Source: Paenibacillus xylanivorans (GTDB taxonomy: Bacteria; Bacillota; Bacilli; Paenibacillales; Paenibacillaceae). Taken from it: DNA of 46,141 nt. The notes beneath the pieces were generated by a model. The model searched no databases and was not told the origin of the DNA. It saw only the letters and a list, made by a program, of their open reading frames with translations. A program made the translations under genes and the position numbers. Location: assembly GCF_001280595.1 (NCBI RefSeq), contig NZ_LITU01000068.1, forward strand, positions 172,066-218,206, given 5' to 3'. This document shows, in pieces, positions 32,216-40,383 of this stretch (position 1 is its first letter; each line of letters begins with the position of its first letter).

Positions 32216-33031
32216 ATGCCGAAACGTACTATGGGGAATTTACTGGATACCGATATGCCACTTATGATTACAGGTCAAAACCAGCTGACCGTAGATGAAT
32301 TAATGAATTGGAACGGCCATTCACGGGATTACAGCATTGTGCAGTGTATCGGGGGAACAGGGAAAATCAAAGCCAAAAATCATGAGTACTCGATTCGGGA
32401 AGGAACAGCTCTTATTATGTTTCCAGAGGTGACATACCGTTACGACAATCTTAGTGATTCATTGTTGTTCGATTGTCTCTCCTTTAATGGCTATTTATTG
32501 CCCCGGTTTCTACATACCTTGCAGATCGGGGAGCTGCGCGCCTTCAAGCCGGACGGAATGCTTCATATCCTGTTGCATGAAATTACGTTGGCGCTGCAGT
32601 CCCGGCACAAGGATCAGATCTGGCATGTATCCGCACTGCTGTACATGCTTCTAGTCAGGTTAACGCTTGATGGAGATCGTTATGGTACTTATGAACGCTC
32701 GGATGCACGATTAAAGCTGGCCGGACTTGTTACTTTTATCAAGCAAAATTATCATCATGATATTTCGCTCTCCATGCTGGCTCAGCAGATGAACGTCACC
32801 GAACAGCATTTGAATCGGATATTCAAAAAGGAATTTCAAATGACTCCACTTGATTATCTGACACGATATCGGTTGTTGAAAGCCAAGGAAATGCTCGTCC
32901 ATGACGCCGGAATAACTGCCCACGAGATTGCCCGGGCTGTCGGTTTCAACAGCGCCAGTTATTTTGGATCCGTTTTCAAAAAATATGAAGGGATCTCCCC
33001 TATCGAGTTACGCAAGCAATACCAGGGTTAA
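32216..33031 (+). CDS. AraC-family transcriptional regulator
   Basis: 271 residues from ATG 32216; an ATG at 32198 is possible but the AGGA lies between the two. Cupin-like N-terminal part (HEYSIREGTALIMFPEVTYRY), C-terminal double helix-turn-helix (ISLSMLAQQMNVTEQHLNRIFKKEFQMTPLDYL, ITAHEIARAVGFNSASYFGSVFKKYEGISPIELR). Its stop overlaps the stop of the convergent HAD gene by four bases. Targets could be the divergent oxidoreductase operon or the convergent six-gene cluster; neither is proven. Confidence 0.9.
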   Translation: MPKRTMGNLLDTDMPLMITGQNQLTVDELMNWNGHSRDYSIVQCIGGTGKIKAKNHEYSIREGTALIMFPEVTYRYDNLSDSLLFDCLSFNGYLLPRFLHTLQIGELRAFKPDGMLHILLHEITLALQSRHKDQIWHVSALLYMLLVRLTLDGDRYGTYERSDARLKLAGLVTFIKQNYHHDISLSMLAQQMNVTEQHLNRIFKKEFQMTPLDYLTRYRLLKAKEMLVHDAGITAHEIARAVGFNSASYFGSVFKKYEGISPIELRKQYQG

Positions 33032-33669
33032 AGAATTTCCATCGTGATCTCTGCCAGCGAGGTTAACCGCAGATCATACTTCGAGAATTCCAGATTACGC
33101 GTTACCTCGTTAGGCACAATGACACAGCGAATTCCCGCGGCTTTGGCTGCCTTCAGTCCATTTGGCGAGTCTTCGAACACAACCGCTTCGGATGCCCCTA
33201 TCCCGAGACTTTCCAGGGCAAGCAGGTACAATTCCGGGTCCGGTTTGACCCGCTTGACGTCCTCGGCCGTATGAATGACATCGAATAGTTCGAAAATGCC
33301 GAGTGTTCGCAAATAACCATGAACCCAATCCCGGGTAGAGCTGGAAGCAACGGCAAGTTGAATCCCTTTTTTACGGGCAGACTGGAGCAACTCATGTACA
33401 CCTGGAAGAATTGCTGCCTGTCCCAGATATGCTTCGTATTTCTGTTCAGAGAGCAACTTGATATGATCGTGATCAATCGGCTTTTGCAGTGCTTGCTCTA
33501 AATACAGAAAAGGATGAAATTCCTCAAATGATGTCCCTACATTTTTCGACCAAAGCTCCACGCCAAGTTCAAGTCCATGCTCTTTATAAATATCCCGAAA
33601 AGCATAGAACCAGGGAGTCTCCGTGTCTACAATTAGTCCATCAAAATCCAAAATAAAGGCTTTTACCAT
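33028..33669 (-). CDS. HAD-superfamily phosphatase, YhcW/beta-phosphoglucomutase-like
   Basis: 213 residues. Motif I DFDGLIVDTE with nucleophile Asp8 and Asp10, motif II ASSS, motif III Lys in RVKPDPELY and motif IV VFEDSPNG; a helical cap follows motif I, as in beta-phosphoglucomutase and B. subtilis YhcW. It should dephosphorylate a small sugar or polyol phosphate. Last gene of the minus-strand run 39266-33028, 46 bases after the DUF1349 gene. Confidence 0.9.
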   Translation of the reverse strand: MVKAFILDFDGLIVDTETPWFYAFRDIYKEHGLELGVELWSKNVGTSFEEFHPFLYLEQALQKPIDHDHIKLLSEQKYEAYLGQAAILPGVHELLQSARKKGIQLAVASSSTRDWVHGYLRTLGIFELFDVIHTAEDVKRVKPDPELYLLALESLGIGASEAVVFEDSPNGLKAAKAAGIRCVIVPNEVTRNLEFSKYDLRLTSLAEITMEIL

Positions 33670-33715
33670 TCAGCTTTTCTCCTTCCATTAATCAGCCGAT
33701 TGGTAGGGGATGAGC

Positions 33716-34309
33716 TTAGAAGCGTGCAGTCACGTCCGGACGGGTAACATTCATGGATAAGAATTGACAGGTACAGCCCGTTCCGGCTGGTGACTGTCCA
33801 ACAACTCCAGCCCGGATCTCCCCCTCCATCGGCATGCCAAAATATCGAATCAGTTTCCACTCCACCCCATCGGGTGAGTAAAAAAATGAAATGCAGTCCT
33901 CCACTTTGCGTATGCGCAGATAAGGATTGGTTACAGGAACTTCAACCGAGTTGCAATCGTCGGATGAACCATCCTTCGTGACCACCGACACAATAGTAGC
34001 TGCTTTTCCATCGTACTCAAAACAAAGCTTGCACCAATTTCGTTCATCCGCCATCACCATTAAACATCCGGAATCATACTGGTGTTTCATGTCCACGGTT
34101 AGCTGGGTTGTCATTTCAAAATCGGTAGGCACGGGCATCGACAGAAATGGCGCAGTTGCACGGATGTGTTTACCCGCCGGGTCCTGGAAAAAGTCTGTAT
34201 CGGCCTGAGCTTCTACAATGAGTACGCCTTGTTCAGTATACGACCAGGTATTCGGCTCATTGATCCACTTCATTTGGTTTCTTGTTTCTGCTGCAAATAC
34301 ATTTGTCAT
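33716..34309 (-). CDS. DUF1349 protein (concanavalin-like beta-sandwich)
   Basis: 197 residues from ATG 34309, which follows GGGAGG by eight bases; a start seven codons earlier has none. Typical DUF1349 layout: WSYTEQGVLIVEAQADTDFFQDP, then DFEMTTQLTVDMKHQYDSGCLMVMADERNWCKLCFEYDG, and SFFYSPDGVEWKLIRYFGM near the C terminus. The fold is a lectin-like sandwich found alone or in glycosidases; no catalytic residues known. No signal peptide, so cytoplasmic. Its place between a transporter and a phosphatase suggests recognition of a glycosylated compound. Confidence 0.85.
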   Translation of the reverse strand: MTNVFAAETRNQMKWINEPNTWSYTEQGVLIVEAQADTDFFQDPAGKHIRATAPFLSMPVPTDFEMTTQLTVDMKHQYDSGCLMVMADERNWCKLCFEYDGKAATIVSVVTKDGSSDDCNSVEVPVTNPYLRIRKVEDCISFFYSPDGVEWKLIRYFGMPMEGEIRAGVVGQSPAGTGCTCQFLSMNVTRPDVTARF

Positions 34310-34374
34310 CTCTTTGCCTCCCAGGTTCATTTTCTGTATTATATATTCGTTTCATATACAGAAAACCCCTCCTC

Positions 34375-35619
34375 CTACATATTTTTGTAAGTACTGATCA
34401 CTTGGGAGTGTTTCTGGGGATCAGGGAGGAACAGCATAATGACCATGAGTACGATGTAAAGTACAAGAATGACACTAAACAACAGAACGGGATTATAGTG
34501 ATACAACAGACCTGTCAAATAACCTGATGGAATCGCTGTTAACGTCATGACGGTCTGTACTGCCGAAAACATATCCGCTTTTTCATGTGTACCCAATCGG
34601 TTCATGAGCAGTGAGTCGCGGTACGTTTGCAAGATGAAATTGCCTGCCGCCAGTACGATCAGAGTCAGAAATAACATGGCTATATTCCCTACAGGTATCA
34701 ACAGAAAAAGGATTGCGCCCACTGTACTCAGAATGATGGAGAAACCGACATACTTTTCTTCCGAACGCCGTTTCAGACGCGGGATGATGACCAAATACAG
34801 CAGCATGACGGTTACTGCGGTGACGACCGGGATAAATGAAATAATCTGATCATTGAATTTTAGCTGTTCCTTGAAAAAAATGACCTGAAAAAAATTCAGC
34901 TGCAGGATCAAATTGGAAAGTACCGTAATCAGAATAATCGGTAAAAGCCTCCGTTTGTAGAACGATTTGCCGAATAGCCGCAGACTGGAAGTCAGACTCT
35001 GTATCACCCGGATCTGGCTATGCATTCCCATGAGCTCCTTCCCGACTGCGGTCTCATCCGTATAGCGGTTGCGAATGAAGAACATCACGGTCATCAGGAT
35101 TCCACCGACAAAATAAATACTGGCTAGTGTTGGCACAATGCCAAAATCGGCAATCACTACCCCGGCAATCGGCGTCAATACTCCAGCACCTGTAATAATC
35201 ATGTTGAGAATGGCGAATACCTTGGATCGCTTATGTTCCTCAACATCCTCGATAATTAGACAGTTAAAGGAAACCGTCACAAATTTGGAGGTGGCATTCA
35301 GCAGGTAAGCGATAAGAAACAGCCAAAAATTCTGAGAGAAAGCCCATATGAACATGGGAACACTCCAGGCAATCAGATCAAAAATCAGCGTTGTTCGCTT
35401 GCGACCGAGCTTATTCGTGATTGAACCCGCAAATAACTGAAATATAAACGCAAAATAAAGATTCACCGAATTGATCAAACCGATTTCAATATCCGAAAGT
35501 CCGGCTTCCTTCATATATAAGGGAGCATAAAAAAGAACAATCGTGCCCGGAATGGCCCATACCGGTTCAAGTAAGATGGAATACCGCGGATTTCTCGGCA
35601 AATCCTGTAGCAGCTTCAA
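34375..35619 (-). CDS. MFS transporter, 12 helices, TTG start
   Basis: 414 residues. About 12 hydrophobic helices; helix 2-3 loop ITNKLGRKRTTLIFDLIAW carries the MFS motif GxxxDRxGRRxx in degenerate form, and the large central loop starts at FFIRNRYTDETAVGKELMG. TTG start with GGGGGAG seven bases upstream. Group within the MFS is not clear (similar to sugar/drug exporters of bacilli). Part of the run with glycosyltransferase, aminotransferase and dehydrogenase, so it probably moves their substrate or product. Confidence 0.9.
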   Translation of the reverse strand: MKLLQDLPRNPRYSILLEPVWAIPGTIVLFYAPLYMKEAGLSDIEIGLINSVNLYFAFIFQLFAGSITNKLGRKRTTLIFDLIAWSVPMFIWAFSQNFWLFLIAYLLNATSKFVTVSFNCLIIEDVEEHKRSKVFAILNMIITGAGVLTPIAGVVIADFGIVPTLASIYFVGGILMTVMFFIRNRYTDETAVGKELMGMHSQIRVIQSLTSSLRLFGKSFYKRRLLPIILITVLSNLILQLNFFQVIFFKEQLKFNDQIISFIPVVTAVTVMLLYLVIIPRLKRRSEEKYVGFSIILSTVGAILFLLIPVGNIAMLFLTLIVLAAGNFILQTYRDSLLMNRLGTHEKADMFSAVQTVMTLTAIPSGYLTGLLYHYNPVLLFSVILVLYIVLMVIMLFLPDPQKHSQVISTYKNM

Positions 35620-35639
35620 TCGATATCTCCCCCTTTTCT

Positions 35640-35681
35640 GCGGTGGTTTTCACCGCTGCGAATTCCTGCTTTTCGCAGCGG
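35640..35681 (-). repeat. Two overlapping, mutually exclusive hairpins in an operon gap
   Basis: Minus strand: CCGCTGCGAA/TTCGCAGCGG (35681-35653, perfect 10 bp) and GCGGTG/CACCGC (35656-35640) share four bases, so only one can form fully. The second ends 13 bases before the MFS ribosome site. No T run follows. Confidence 0.7.
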
Positions 35682-35704
35682 CAAACCCGACAATGTCTAC
35701 ATAC

Positions 35705-36736
35705 TTACAAGATCAAAGCTGTTTTAACCGAATTCATGGGCAGGGTCTCTCCGGTACGCAGGTTATAACCAATCGTCCCGTTGAACGCCTGTTCATAATC
35801 ACTCAGCAGTTCTGAAGATGTAACCATTTGCTCCAGTTCCGGAATGCTTTGTGCGAATTTCAGTGCCGTACTAATCATCGAGTGATTAGCTACCGCGCCG
35901 ATTATACTGATACCGTCATTAATCACATGTGTTGATTTAAACGTCACTTCATAGCTGTCGTCATAGCCCATGGGAATGATTCTGCCCCCTTTGGCAATTA
36001 GCTCAAACCCTACATGAAGCTGGTTTCCGACAGCATCCACCACGATATCAAATTTCTTATTGTTGTTGATCTCGTATACTTTATCGAGCGTGAGTTCCTG
36101 AGGATAGAAAACATGATCGGCTATGCCTTCAGCAAACTCTTTGCGGTATGAATCTACTTCTGTTCCTACAGTAAGCCGGGCTAGTCGTTTACTCACAAGC
36201 TGGCATAACGAACCAATGGCCCCGGAACCCAGGACGAGAACAGAATCACTCGGCTTGACTCCCGCTTTCATGAACGTCTGCAGAACACATCCAAGCGGCT
36301 CAATCATCATCGCTGTTTCCCAGCTCATGGAATCCGGAATTGGATAGATATATTTCTCATCCCCGACGTAATATTCTGCAAATGTACCATGGGTGGTCAT
36401 ACCTACCTGATGGTCATCAAAATTTTCGCAATAGATGAACAGACCTTCACGGCAATAAGAACAAATGCCACAGGATTGAGTCGGGTCAATTAACACCCGA
36501 TCTCCTACCTGAAGTCCCCGAACCTCTGACCCCACCTCAACTACAGTGCCCACGCCTTCATGACCAATAACCGTTCCTTTGTTGGCTGGAACTTTACCTT
36601 TGACGATGTTCAAATCCGTACCACAGATGCCAGAACCATAAATCTTCACTTTAACCTGGTCTGCCTTTTGAATGCTCGGCTCCTCAATATCCTGAAACGC
36701 CACCTGTTTAAGATCCTGATACACGAGTGCTTTCAT
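35705..36736 (-). CDS. Zinc-dependent medium-chain alcohol/polyol dehydrogenase
   Basis: 343 residues. Catalytic zinc ligands Cys38 (GICGTD) and His59-Glu60 (GHEG); structural zinc cysteines 89, 92, 95 and 103 (CGICSYCREGLFIYC). Rossmann motif VLGSGAIGSLC at about 167-177. This is the threonine/sorbitol/L-iditol dehydrogenase branch that oxidises secondary alcohols with NAD(P). AGGAGG precedes the ATG. Immediately downstream of the aminotransferase: the pair could turn a hydroxyl into a ketone and then an amine. Confidence 0.92.
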   Translation of the reverse strand: MKALVYQDLKQVAFQDIEEPSIQKADQVKVKIYGSGICGTDLNIVKGKVPANKGTVIGHEGVGTVVEVGSEVRGLQVGDRVLIDPTQSCGICSYCREGLFIYCENFDDHQVGMTTHGTFAEYYVGDEKYIYPIPDSMSWETAMMIEPLGCVLQTFMKAGVKPSDSVLVLGSGAIGSLCQLVSKRLARLTVGTEVDSYRKEFAEGIADHVFYPQELTLDKVYEINNNKKFDIVVDAVGNQLHVGFELIAKGGRIIPMGYDDSYEVTFKSTHVINDGISIIGAVANHSMISTALKFAQSIPELEQMVTSSELLSDYEQAFNGTIGYNLRTGETLPMNSVKTALIL

Positions 36737-36775
36737 TGAATATTCCTCCTAGTCAATTTTCCTGTTTGGATAAAA

Positions 36776-36791
36776 ATTATAAACGTTTTCG
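36776..36791 (-). promoter_or_regulatory. Possible internal promoter and cre-like site
   Basis: In the 61-base gap before the dehydrogenase the minus strand has TATAAT (36781-36776) and CGAAAACGTTTATA, which matches cre with two mismatches. The -35 is weak, so this is uncertain. Confidence 0.3.
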
Positions 36792-36797
36792 TAAATC

Positions 36798-38078
36798 TCA
36801 ATTCGAAAAGTGTTCCTGTTTCAGAACTTCTTTCCAGTCCGATAGTGTCTGCAAAAGAGCTTCCTCCACCCACAGCAATTCTTCCCGCGTATGTGCATCT
36901 GAGAAAATAAAGTACCCTTTGGTGAAAATTCCGAAGTGGGCCATTCTTTTTACCATAAACTCACGGAAAGGATCGATATGAAAGTTATCCTCCGAAATAG
37001 AGCTAATGGAGAAGCTAGCATAGGTCCCCTTCAACACCAATTGATCAGTTAATCCAAGAAGCACGAGCTCAGCTTCAATCAGATCCATGATCCGGACTGT
37101 AGCATCTCGCCAGCTTGGCCACACCTTCGCACTCTTCATCAATCGCTCACATGCAATCGCTGCCGCAAGCGCAGTGGTCTCGCTGGAATGGGCGTTGCTG
37201 AATCTGACCTGCCCTGATAAAGACATCAGATGTTCCGGTCCCATTACAGCTGCGAGTGGCAATCCATTCGCCATGCCTTTGGAAATACAGAGCAGATCCG
37301 GCCAGATGTCATACTCCCCTGCTGTAGCTTGCTTGCCCATTCGAATGCCGGAGGTGACTTCATCAAAAATGACAATGATATCCAATGACCGACATAGGGA
37401 CACGACTTGCTCCAACGGCTCACGTTTCCATTCATTTGGACAAAGAACAATACAGGCGATATCCTCGGGAGAGGATTTAATTTGGGACTCGATACGCTCT
37501 GGCGAGGGCTTGTCTATCCAGATGGTTGTGCGTTCGATATCCACGGGGATGCCTCGCTCTTTCGTTTCACGGCCATAGTACCCATAGGCAGACCAGTCAT
37601 GCCACCCATGATAGGCTGTCGCGATGACCCTGCTTTTGCCACTTCCCGCACGTGCCAGACGTACAGCTCCACTGACTGCATCAGCACCGCTCTTGGTAAA
37701 TCGCAATGAGGGGTAGCGGCCTTCAAAACGCTCCAAAATCAATTCAGCGCATTCAAGTTCAATGTCAGCAGGAATAGAATAGCTTGTCCCTTTTTTTAGC
37801 TGATGGATGACGGTCAGTTGAACTTCGTGCCGAGCATGTCCCCATGGTGCCGTACCCATGGCCATTTCACAATCCAGCCATTCATTACCATCGATATCGA
37901 TAAAACGGGAATTGTGTGCTTCTGCGCAGCATACGGGCGTATATCCCGGAAATAACCGTTCTGGTGACTTGGCTAACGTACTGCATCCGCTCGGAATTAC
38001 CTTTTCGACATGTTCCAACCACTCCAGATTCCGGGTAAACCTTACGGCACGGTCCAGCGTGCTCTCTTTTGATTTCAC
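36798..38078 (-). CDS. Class III PLP aminotransferase, glutamate-1-semialdehyde-aminomutase-like, GTG start
   Basis: 426 residues. PLP-binding Lys267 in CISKGMANGLPLAAVMG, Asp239 in IFDEVTSG, aromatic stack Tyr156-His157 in YHGWHDW, and GADAVSGAVRLARA. True HemL is a housekeeping enzyme in the hem operon; this relative lies beside a glycosyltransferase and a polyol dehydrogenase, where such enzymes aminate sugar ketones or aldehydes. GTG start with GGGAGGA eight bases upstream. 33 bases after the glycosyltransferase gene. Confidence 0.9.
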   Translation of the reverse strand: MKSKESTLDRAVRFTRNLEWLEHVEKVIPSGCSTLAKSPERLFPGYTPVCCAEAHNSRFIDIDGNEWLDCEMAMGTAPWGHARHEVQLTVIHQLKKGTSYSIPADIELECAELILERFEGRYPSLRFTKSGADAVSGAVRLARAGSGKSRVIATAYHGWHDWSAYGYYGRETKERGIPVDIERTTIWIDKPSPERIESQIKSSPEDIACIVLCPNEWKREPLEQVVSLCRSLDIIVIFDEVTSGIRMGKQATAGEYDIWPDLLCISKGMANGLPLAAVMGPEHLMSLSGQVRFSNAHSSETTALAAAIACERLMKSAKVWPSWRDATVRIMDLIEAELVLLGLTDQLVLKGTYASFSISSISEDNFHIDPFREFMVKRMAHFGIFTKGYFIFSDAHTREELLWVEEALLQTLSDWKEVLKQEHFSN

Positions 38079-38111
38079 CTTTGGTTCCTCCCTGTTTACT
38101 TGGTTTGTGAG

Positions 38112-39266
38112 TTAGCGAACTTTGGAGCCTGGCCAGCAGCCATCATATATGCGATCCATAGTAATGACATTGCCATACAGATCAATAATCAGATCTTTGG
38201 CCCGATGAGCATGTCTCATCTCGATCCAGTAACGGTTTTCGAGCAAACGGGCGAAATTGTCCACCAGAAACAAAAATCGGTTCTCGCTATGAATCAGCTC
38301 CTTGCCCAGAACCTGCGGCAGCCAGATGGCTCCATTCGAGTTAAAGCGGTTGGAATAGTCACGTACCTCAGCAACAGGTGCAATGTCAGCTTCCTCCAAC
38401 TTGGTCCAGAATGTATCCGCGTCACTGCGAACTTCTGCAAGATCAATACCAACGATTGGCAGATGCTGATATTCACGCTGGTTATCCAGCTGTTCTTTCA
38501 GATGACTGAATACGAATGGCCAAACATCAGCCTCAATTTCCCCGCCCCACTTTTTCCAGAAACGTGCCAGATTGTTTTTCCGGTTGAAGTTGCGATGAAT
38601 GCCACTGCTCCGTTCCCAGTGATAGGCGAGAATATTCGGGTTAATGACCGTATCATACCCGGCTGCTCGTGCTCGCATCTGATAATCAAAATCCTCATAT
38701 CCGTTAAAGAACTTCTCGTCCAGTTCGCCTACCGTTTCATACACCTCCCTCTTCATGCCGAACATGGCGAATACGACAAGCTGAACCGAAAATGTTTCCT
38801 TGGGAATGTCTTCAGGCGATGCGTTCAGGAATAAGTGCCGGCCAATTGTGTCGGCAAATGCAATACCACAATGCTGCACACCTCCCGTTTGCGGATATAA
38901 CAAAACCCCGCCAATCATACCGATTGTAATGTCAGTATCCAGTGTCTCTTTCATCATCGGTTGCCAGTTCGGTTGAAGAATCGTGTCGGAATCCAGGAAG
39001 AAAATATACTCCCCCTCTGCCCGCCGCAGTGCACTATTGATCGATACAGCGCACCCAAGTGGAAAATCATGCTGGAGAATCTCGATGGTTACACCTTCCC
39101 TTACCTCTTGCTTCAGTTTCTCCAGATGCTGTAAGACCGCAGAACCGGAACCATCGTTGATAAAAATGATTTGGGTGGACGGGCTTAAGGTCCGAAGCAG
39201 TGAATCGGTGAACAGGTTCAGAATGTTATAGTCCTGGTTGACTGGCACAATAATGGTGTAAAGCAT
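38112..39266 (-). CDS. GT2-family glycosyltransferase
   Basis: 384 residues. GT-A fold: YTIIVPVNQDYN and IIFINDGSGS nucleotide-binding start, DxD motif Asp92-Ser-Asp94 in FFLDSDT, and catalytic Glu191-Asp192 in GYEDFDYQMRARAAGYD, as in rhamnosyl- and galactofuranosyl-type inverting transferases. No transmembrane segment. The last 110 residues (LPIVGIDLAEVRSDADTFW... GNVITMDRIYDGCWPG) form an extra domain I do not recognise. First gene of the six-gene run; AGGAGG-like site before the ATG. Acceptor and sugar donor unknown. Confidence 0.9.
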   Translation of the reverse strand: MLYTIIVPVNQDYNILNLFTDSLLRTLSPSTQIIFINDGSGSAVLQHLEKLKQEVREGVTIEILQHDFPLGCAVSINSALRRAEGEYIFFLDSDTILQPNWQPMMKETLDTDITIGMIGGVLLYPQTGGVQHCGIAFADTIGRHLFLNASPEDIPKETFSVQLVVFAMFGMKREVYETVGELDEKFFNGYEDFDYQMRARAAGYDTVINPNILAYHWERSSGIHRNFNRKNNLARFWKKWGGEIEADVWPFVFSHLKEQLDNQREYQHLPIVGIDLAEVRSDADTFWTKLEEADIAPVAEVRDYSNRFNSNGAIWLPQVLGKELIHSENRFLFLVDNFARLLENRYWIEMRHAHRAKDLIIDLYGNVITMDRIYDGCWPGSKVR

Positions 39267-39608
39267 GGAATCCCTCCTGTTGGATATGATGGAATGCGTA
39301 CGCTAAGCAGCTTGAAACGGTATCGGCTTCAGTGCAGATTATCGACCTCCTTGTCGCAAAATAACTGTCTTAATTTGGTAATGATTTGAATCTACTAGAA
39401 ATTTATATCATTTTTTGTAAGTTTTAAATCTTAAATTCTGAACACTGTTAAATTTTGAATATGTATCCATAAGATCAATTTAATGCTTTGGTGCATTTTT
39501 GTTAGCCTTCCACGCAAAAAAAACACGCCGAGAGCCATTCCGTATCAATTGACACGGTTGACTACCAGACGTGCTTCAAATTCAACAACATAGTCACATA
39601 ATTAGCGG
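39267..39608. other. Gap upstream of the six-gene cluster
   Basis: No gene seen. An unusually good ribosome-site sequence AAGGAGG lies at about 39351-39345 on the minus strand without a usable start after it. The stretch 39361-39480 is AT-rich and may hold the cluster promoter (TATAAA at about 39408-39403), but no proper -35 was found. The terminator of the TetR gene is at 39516-39575. Confidence 0.4.
39516..39575 (-). terminator. Probable terminator of the TetR gene at 39609-40178
   Basis: Minus strand: CCGTGTC-AATT-GATACGG inner stem, outer CACG/CGTG, then an eight-base T run. 34 bases past the stop. Confidence 0.65.
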
Positions 39609-40178
39609 CTACGATCTGGCCCTGAAGCCATGATAGAATGTATCCACTACCAGAGAAGCTGCCGATTTACGAGCAATATCACCACTTACTACCTGCTGCC
39701 AAGTCAGAAACAGAATAGAATACAGCACATCTACAATCCAGTTTTTATTGACATCCTGACGAAAATAATTCTTTTGCTGCAACAAGCTGACCGCATGCAA
39801 TATCGGCTCTCTCAGCTTCAAATCTGCTCCCTCGATCTCAGGGTTGTAGTGAATAGCTGCATCATGGGTAAGGAAAAATATTTTATCTCCTAACGGAATG
39901 AGCACTTCAATCAATTCCGGAATATACGTTTCACAGTTTTCCTCATCCAGATGAATGTTTTGCATGGCCTCACTCACGACCTCAATCGCACGCAAACCCA
40001 GATAAACCATTAATTGTTCGCGACTCTCCACATAACGATGCAGGGTGGCAATGCCGATTTTTGCAGATTCTGCGATGTCATTCATGGATGCATTGGGCTT
40101 TTCAATCAGCAGTTTGGTTGCTTCGTCCAGAATGGAGTTAAGTCTCGTTTGCTTCATCGATGTCAGTTCTTTTTTCAA
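39609..40178 (-). CDS. TetR-family regulator, TTG start
   Basis: 189 residues. Helix-turn-helix ASMNDIAESAKIGIATLHRYVESREQLMVYLG. TTG start, eight bases after AGAGGTG; the internal ATG seven codons later has no site. The ligand domain ends GDIARKSAASLVVDTFYHGF. It lies downstream of the ABC-F gene on the same strand but behind that gene's terminator. A palindrome overlaps its own promoter, which suggests autoregulation. Other targets unknown; the cluster at 33028-39266 begins 340 bases downstream. Confidence 0.88.
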   Translation of the reverse strand: MKKELTSMKQTRLNSILDEATKLLIEKPNASMNDIAESAKIGIATLHRYVESREQLMVYLGLRAIEVVSEAMQNIHLDEENCETYIPELIEVLIPLGDKIFFLTHDAAIHYNPEIEGADLKLREPILHAVSLLQQKNYFRQDVNKNWIVDVLYSILFLTWQQVVSGDIARKSAASLVVDTFYHGFRARS

Positions 40179-40248
40179 CGGGTTTACACCTCTTGGGGAG
40201 TTTATTCTATAAATTGATTCAGTAATCCATCATTTGATTGGAATGATA

Positions 40249-40283
40249 CTATAAAATTATAGCATAGTTCCTCACAATACCAA
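40249..40283 (-). promoter_or_regulatory. Promoter of the TetR gene overlapped by a palindrome
   Basis: TTGGTA (40283-40278), 16 bases, TATAAT (40261-40256) on the minus strand. The palindrome CTATAAAATTATAG (40249-40262) covers the -10. Confidence 0.55.
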
Positions 40284-40334
40284 TGCCTGAACGGAACAAA
40301 CGTCCTCTAATATTGGTGATGTAGATGGAAAGCT

Positions 40335-40357
40335 TAAAAGCCGCCTTTCGGCGGCTC
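40335..40357 (-). terminator. Terminator of the ABC-F gene
   Basis: Minus strand AGCCGCC-GAAA-GGCGGCT followed by TTTAAGC. A GNRA-type loop and a GC stem, 27 bases past the stop. Confidence 0.85.
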
Positions 40358-40383
40358 TTAGCATCTATAACATTTCCCGTTGC

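Noticed and set aside
33028..39266. Kanosamine (NtdABC) or 2-deoxystreptamine pathway
   Set aside because: The aminotransferase is class III rather than DegT/NtdA type, the dehydrogenase is a zinc MDR rather than NtdC type, and no cyclitol synthase is encoded.
39340..39352. Excellent ribosome site AAGGAGG on the minus strand upstream of the glycosyltransferase
   Set aside because: No ATG, GTG or TTG follows at a usable distance; the nearest CTG is followed by a stop after two codons.
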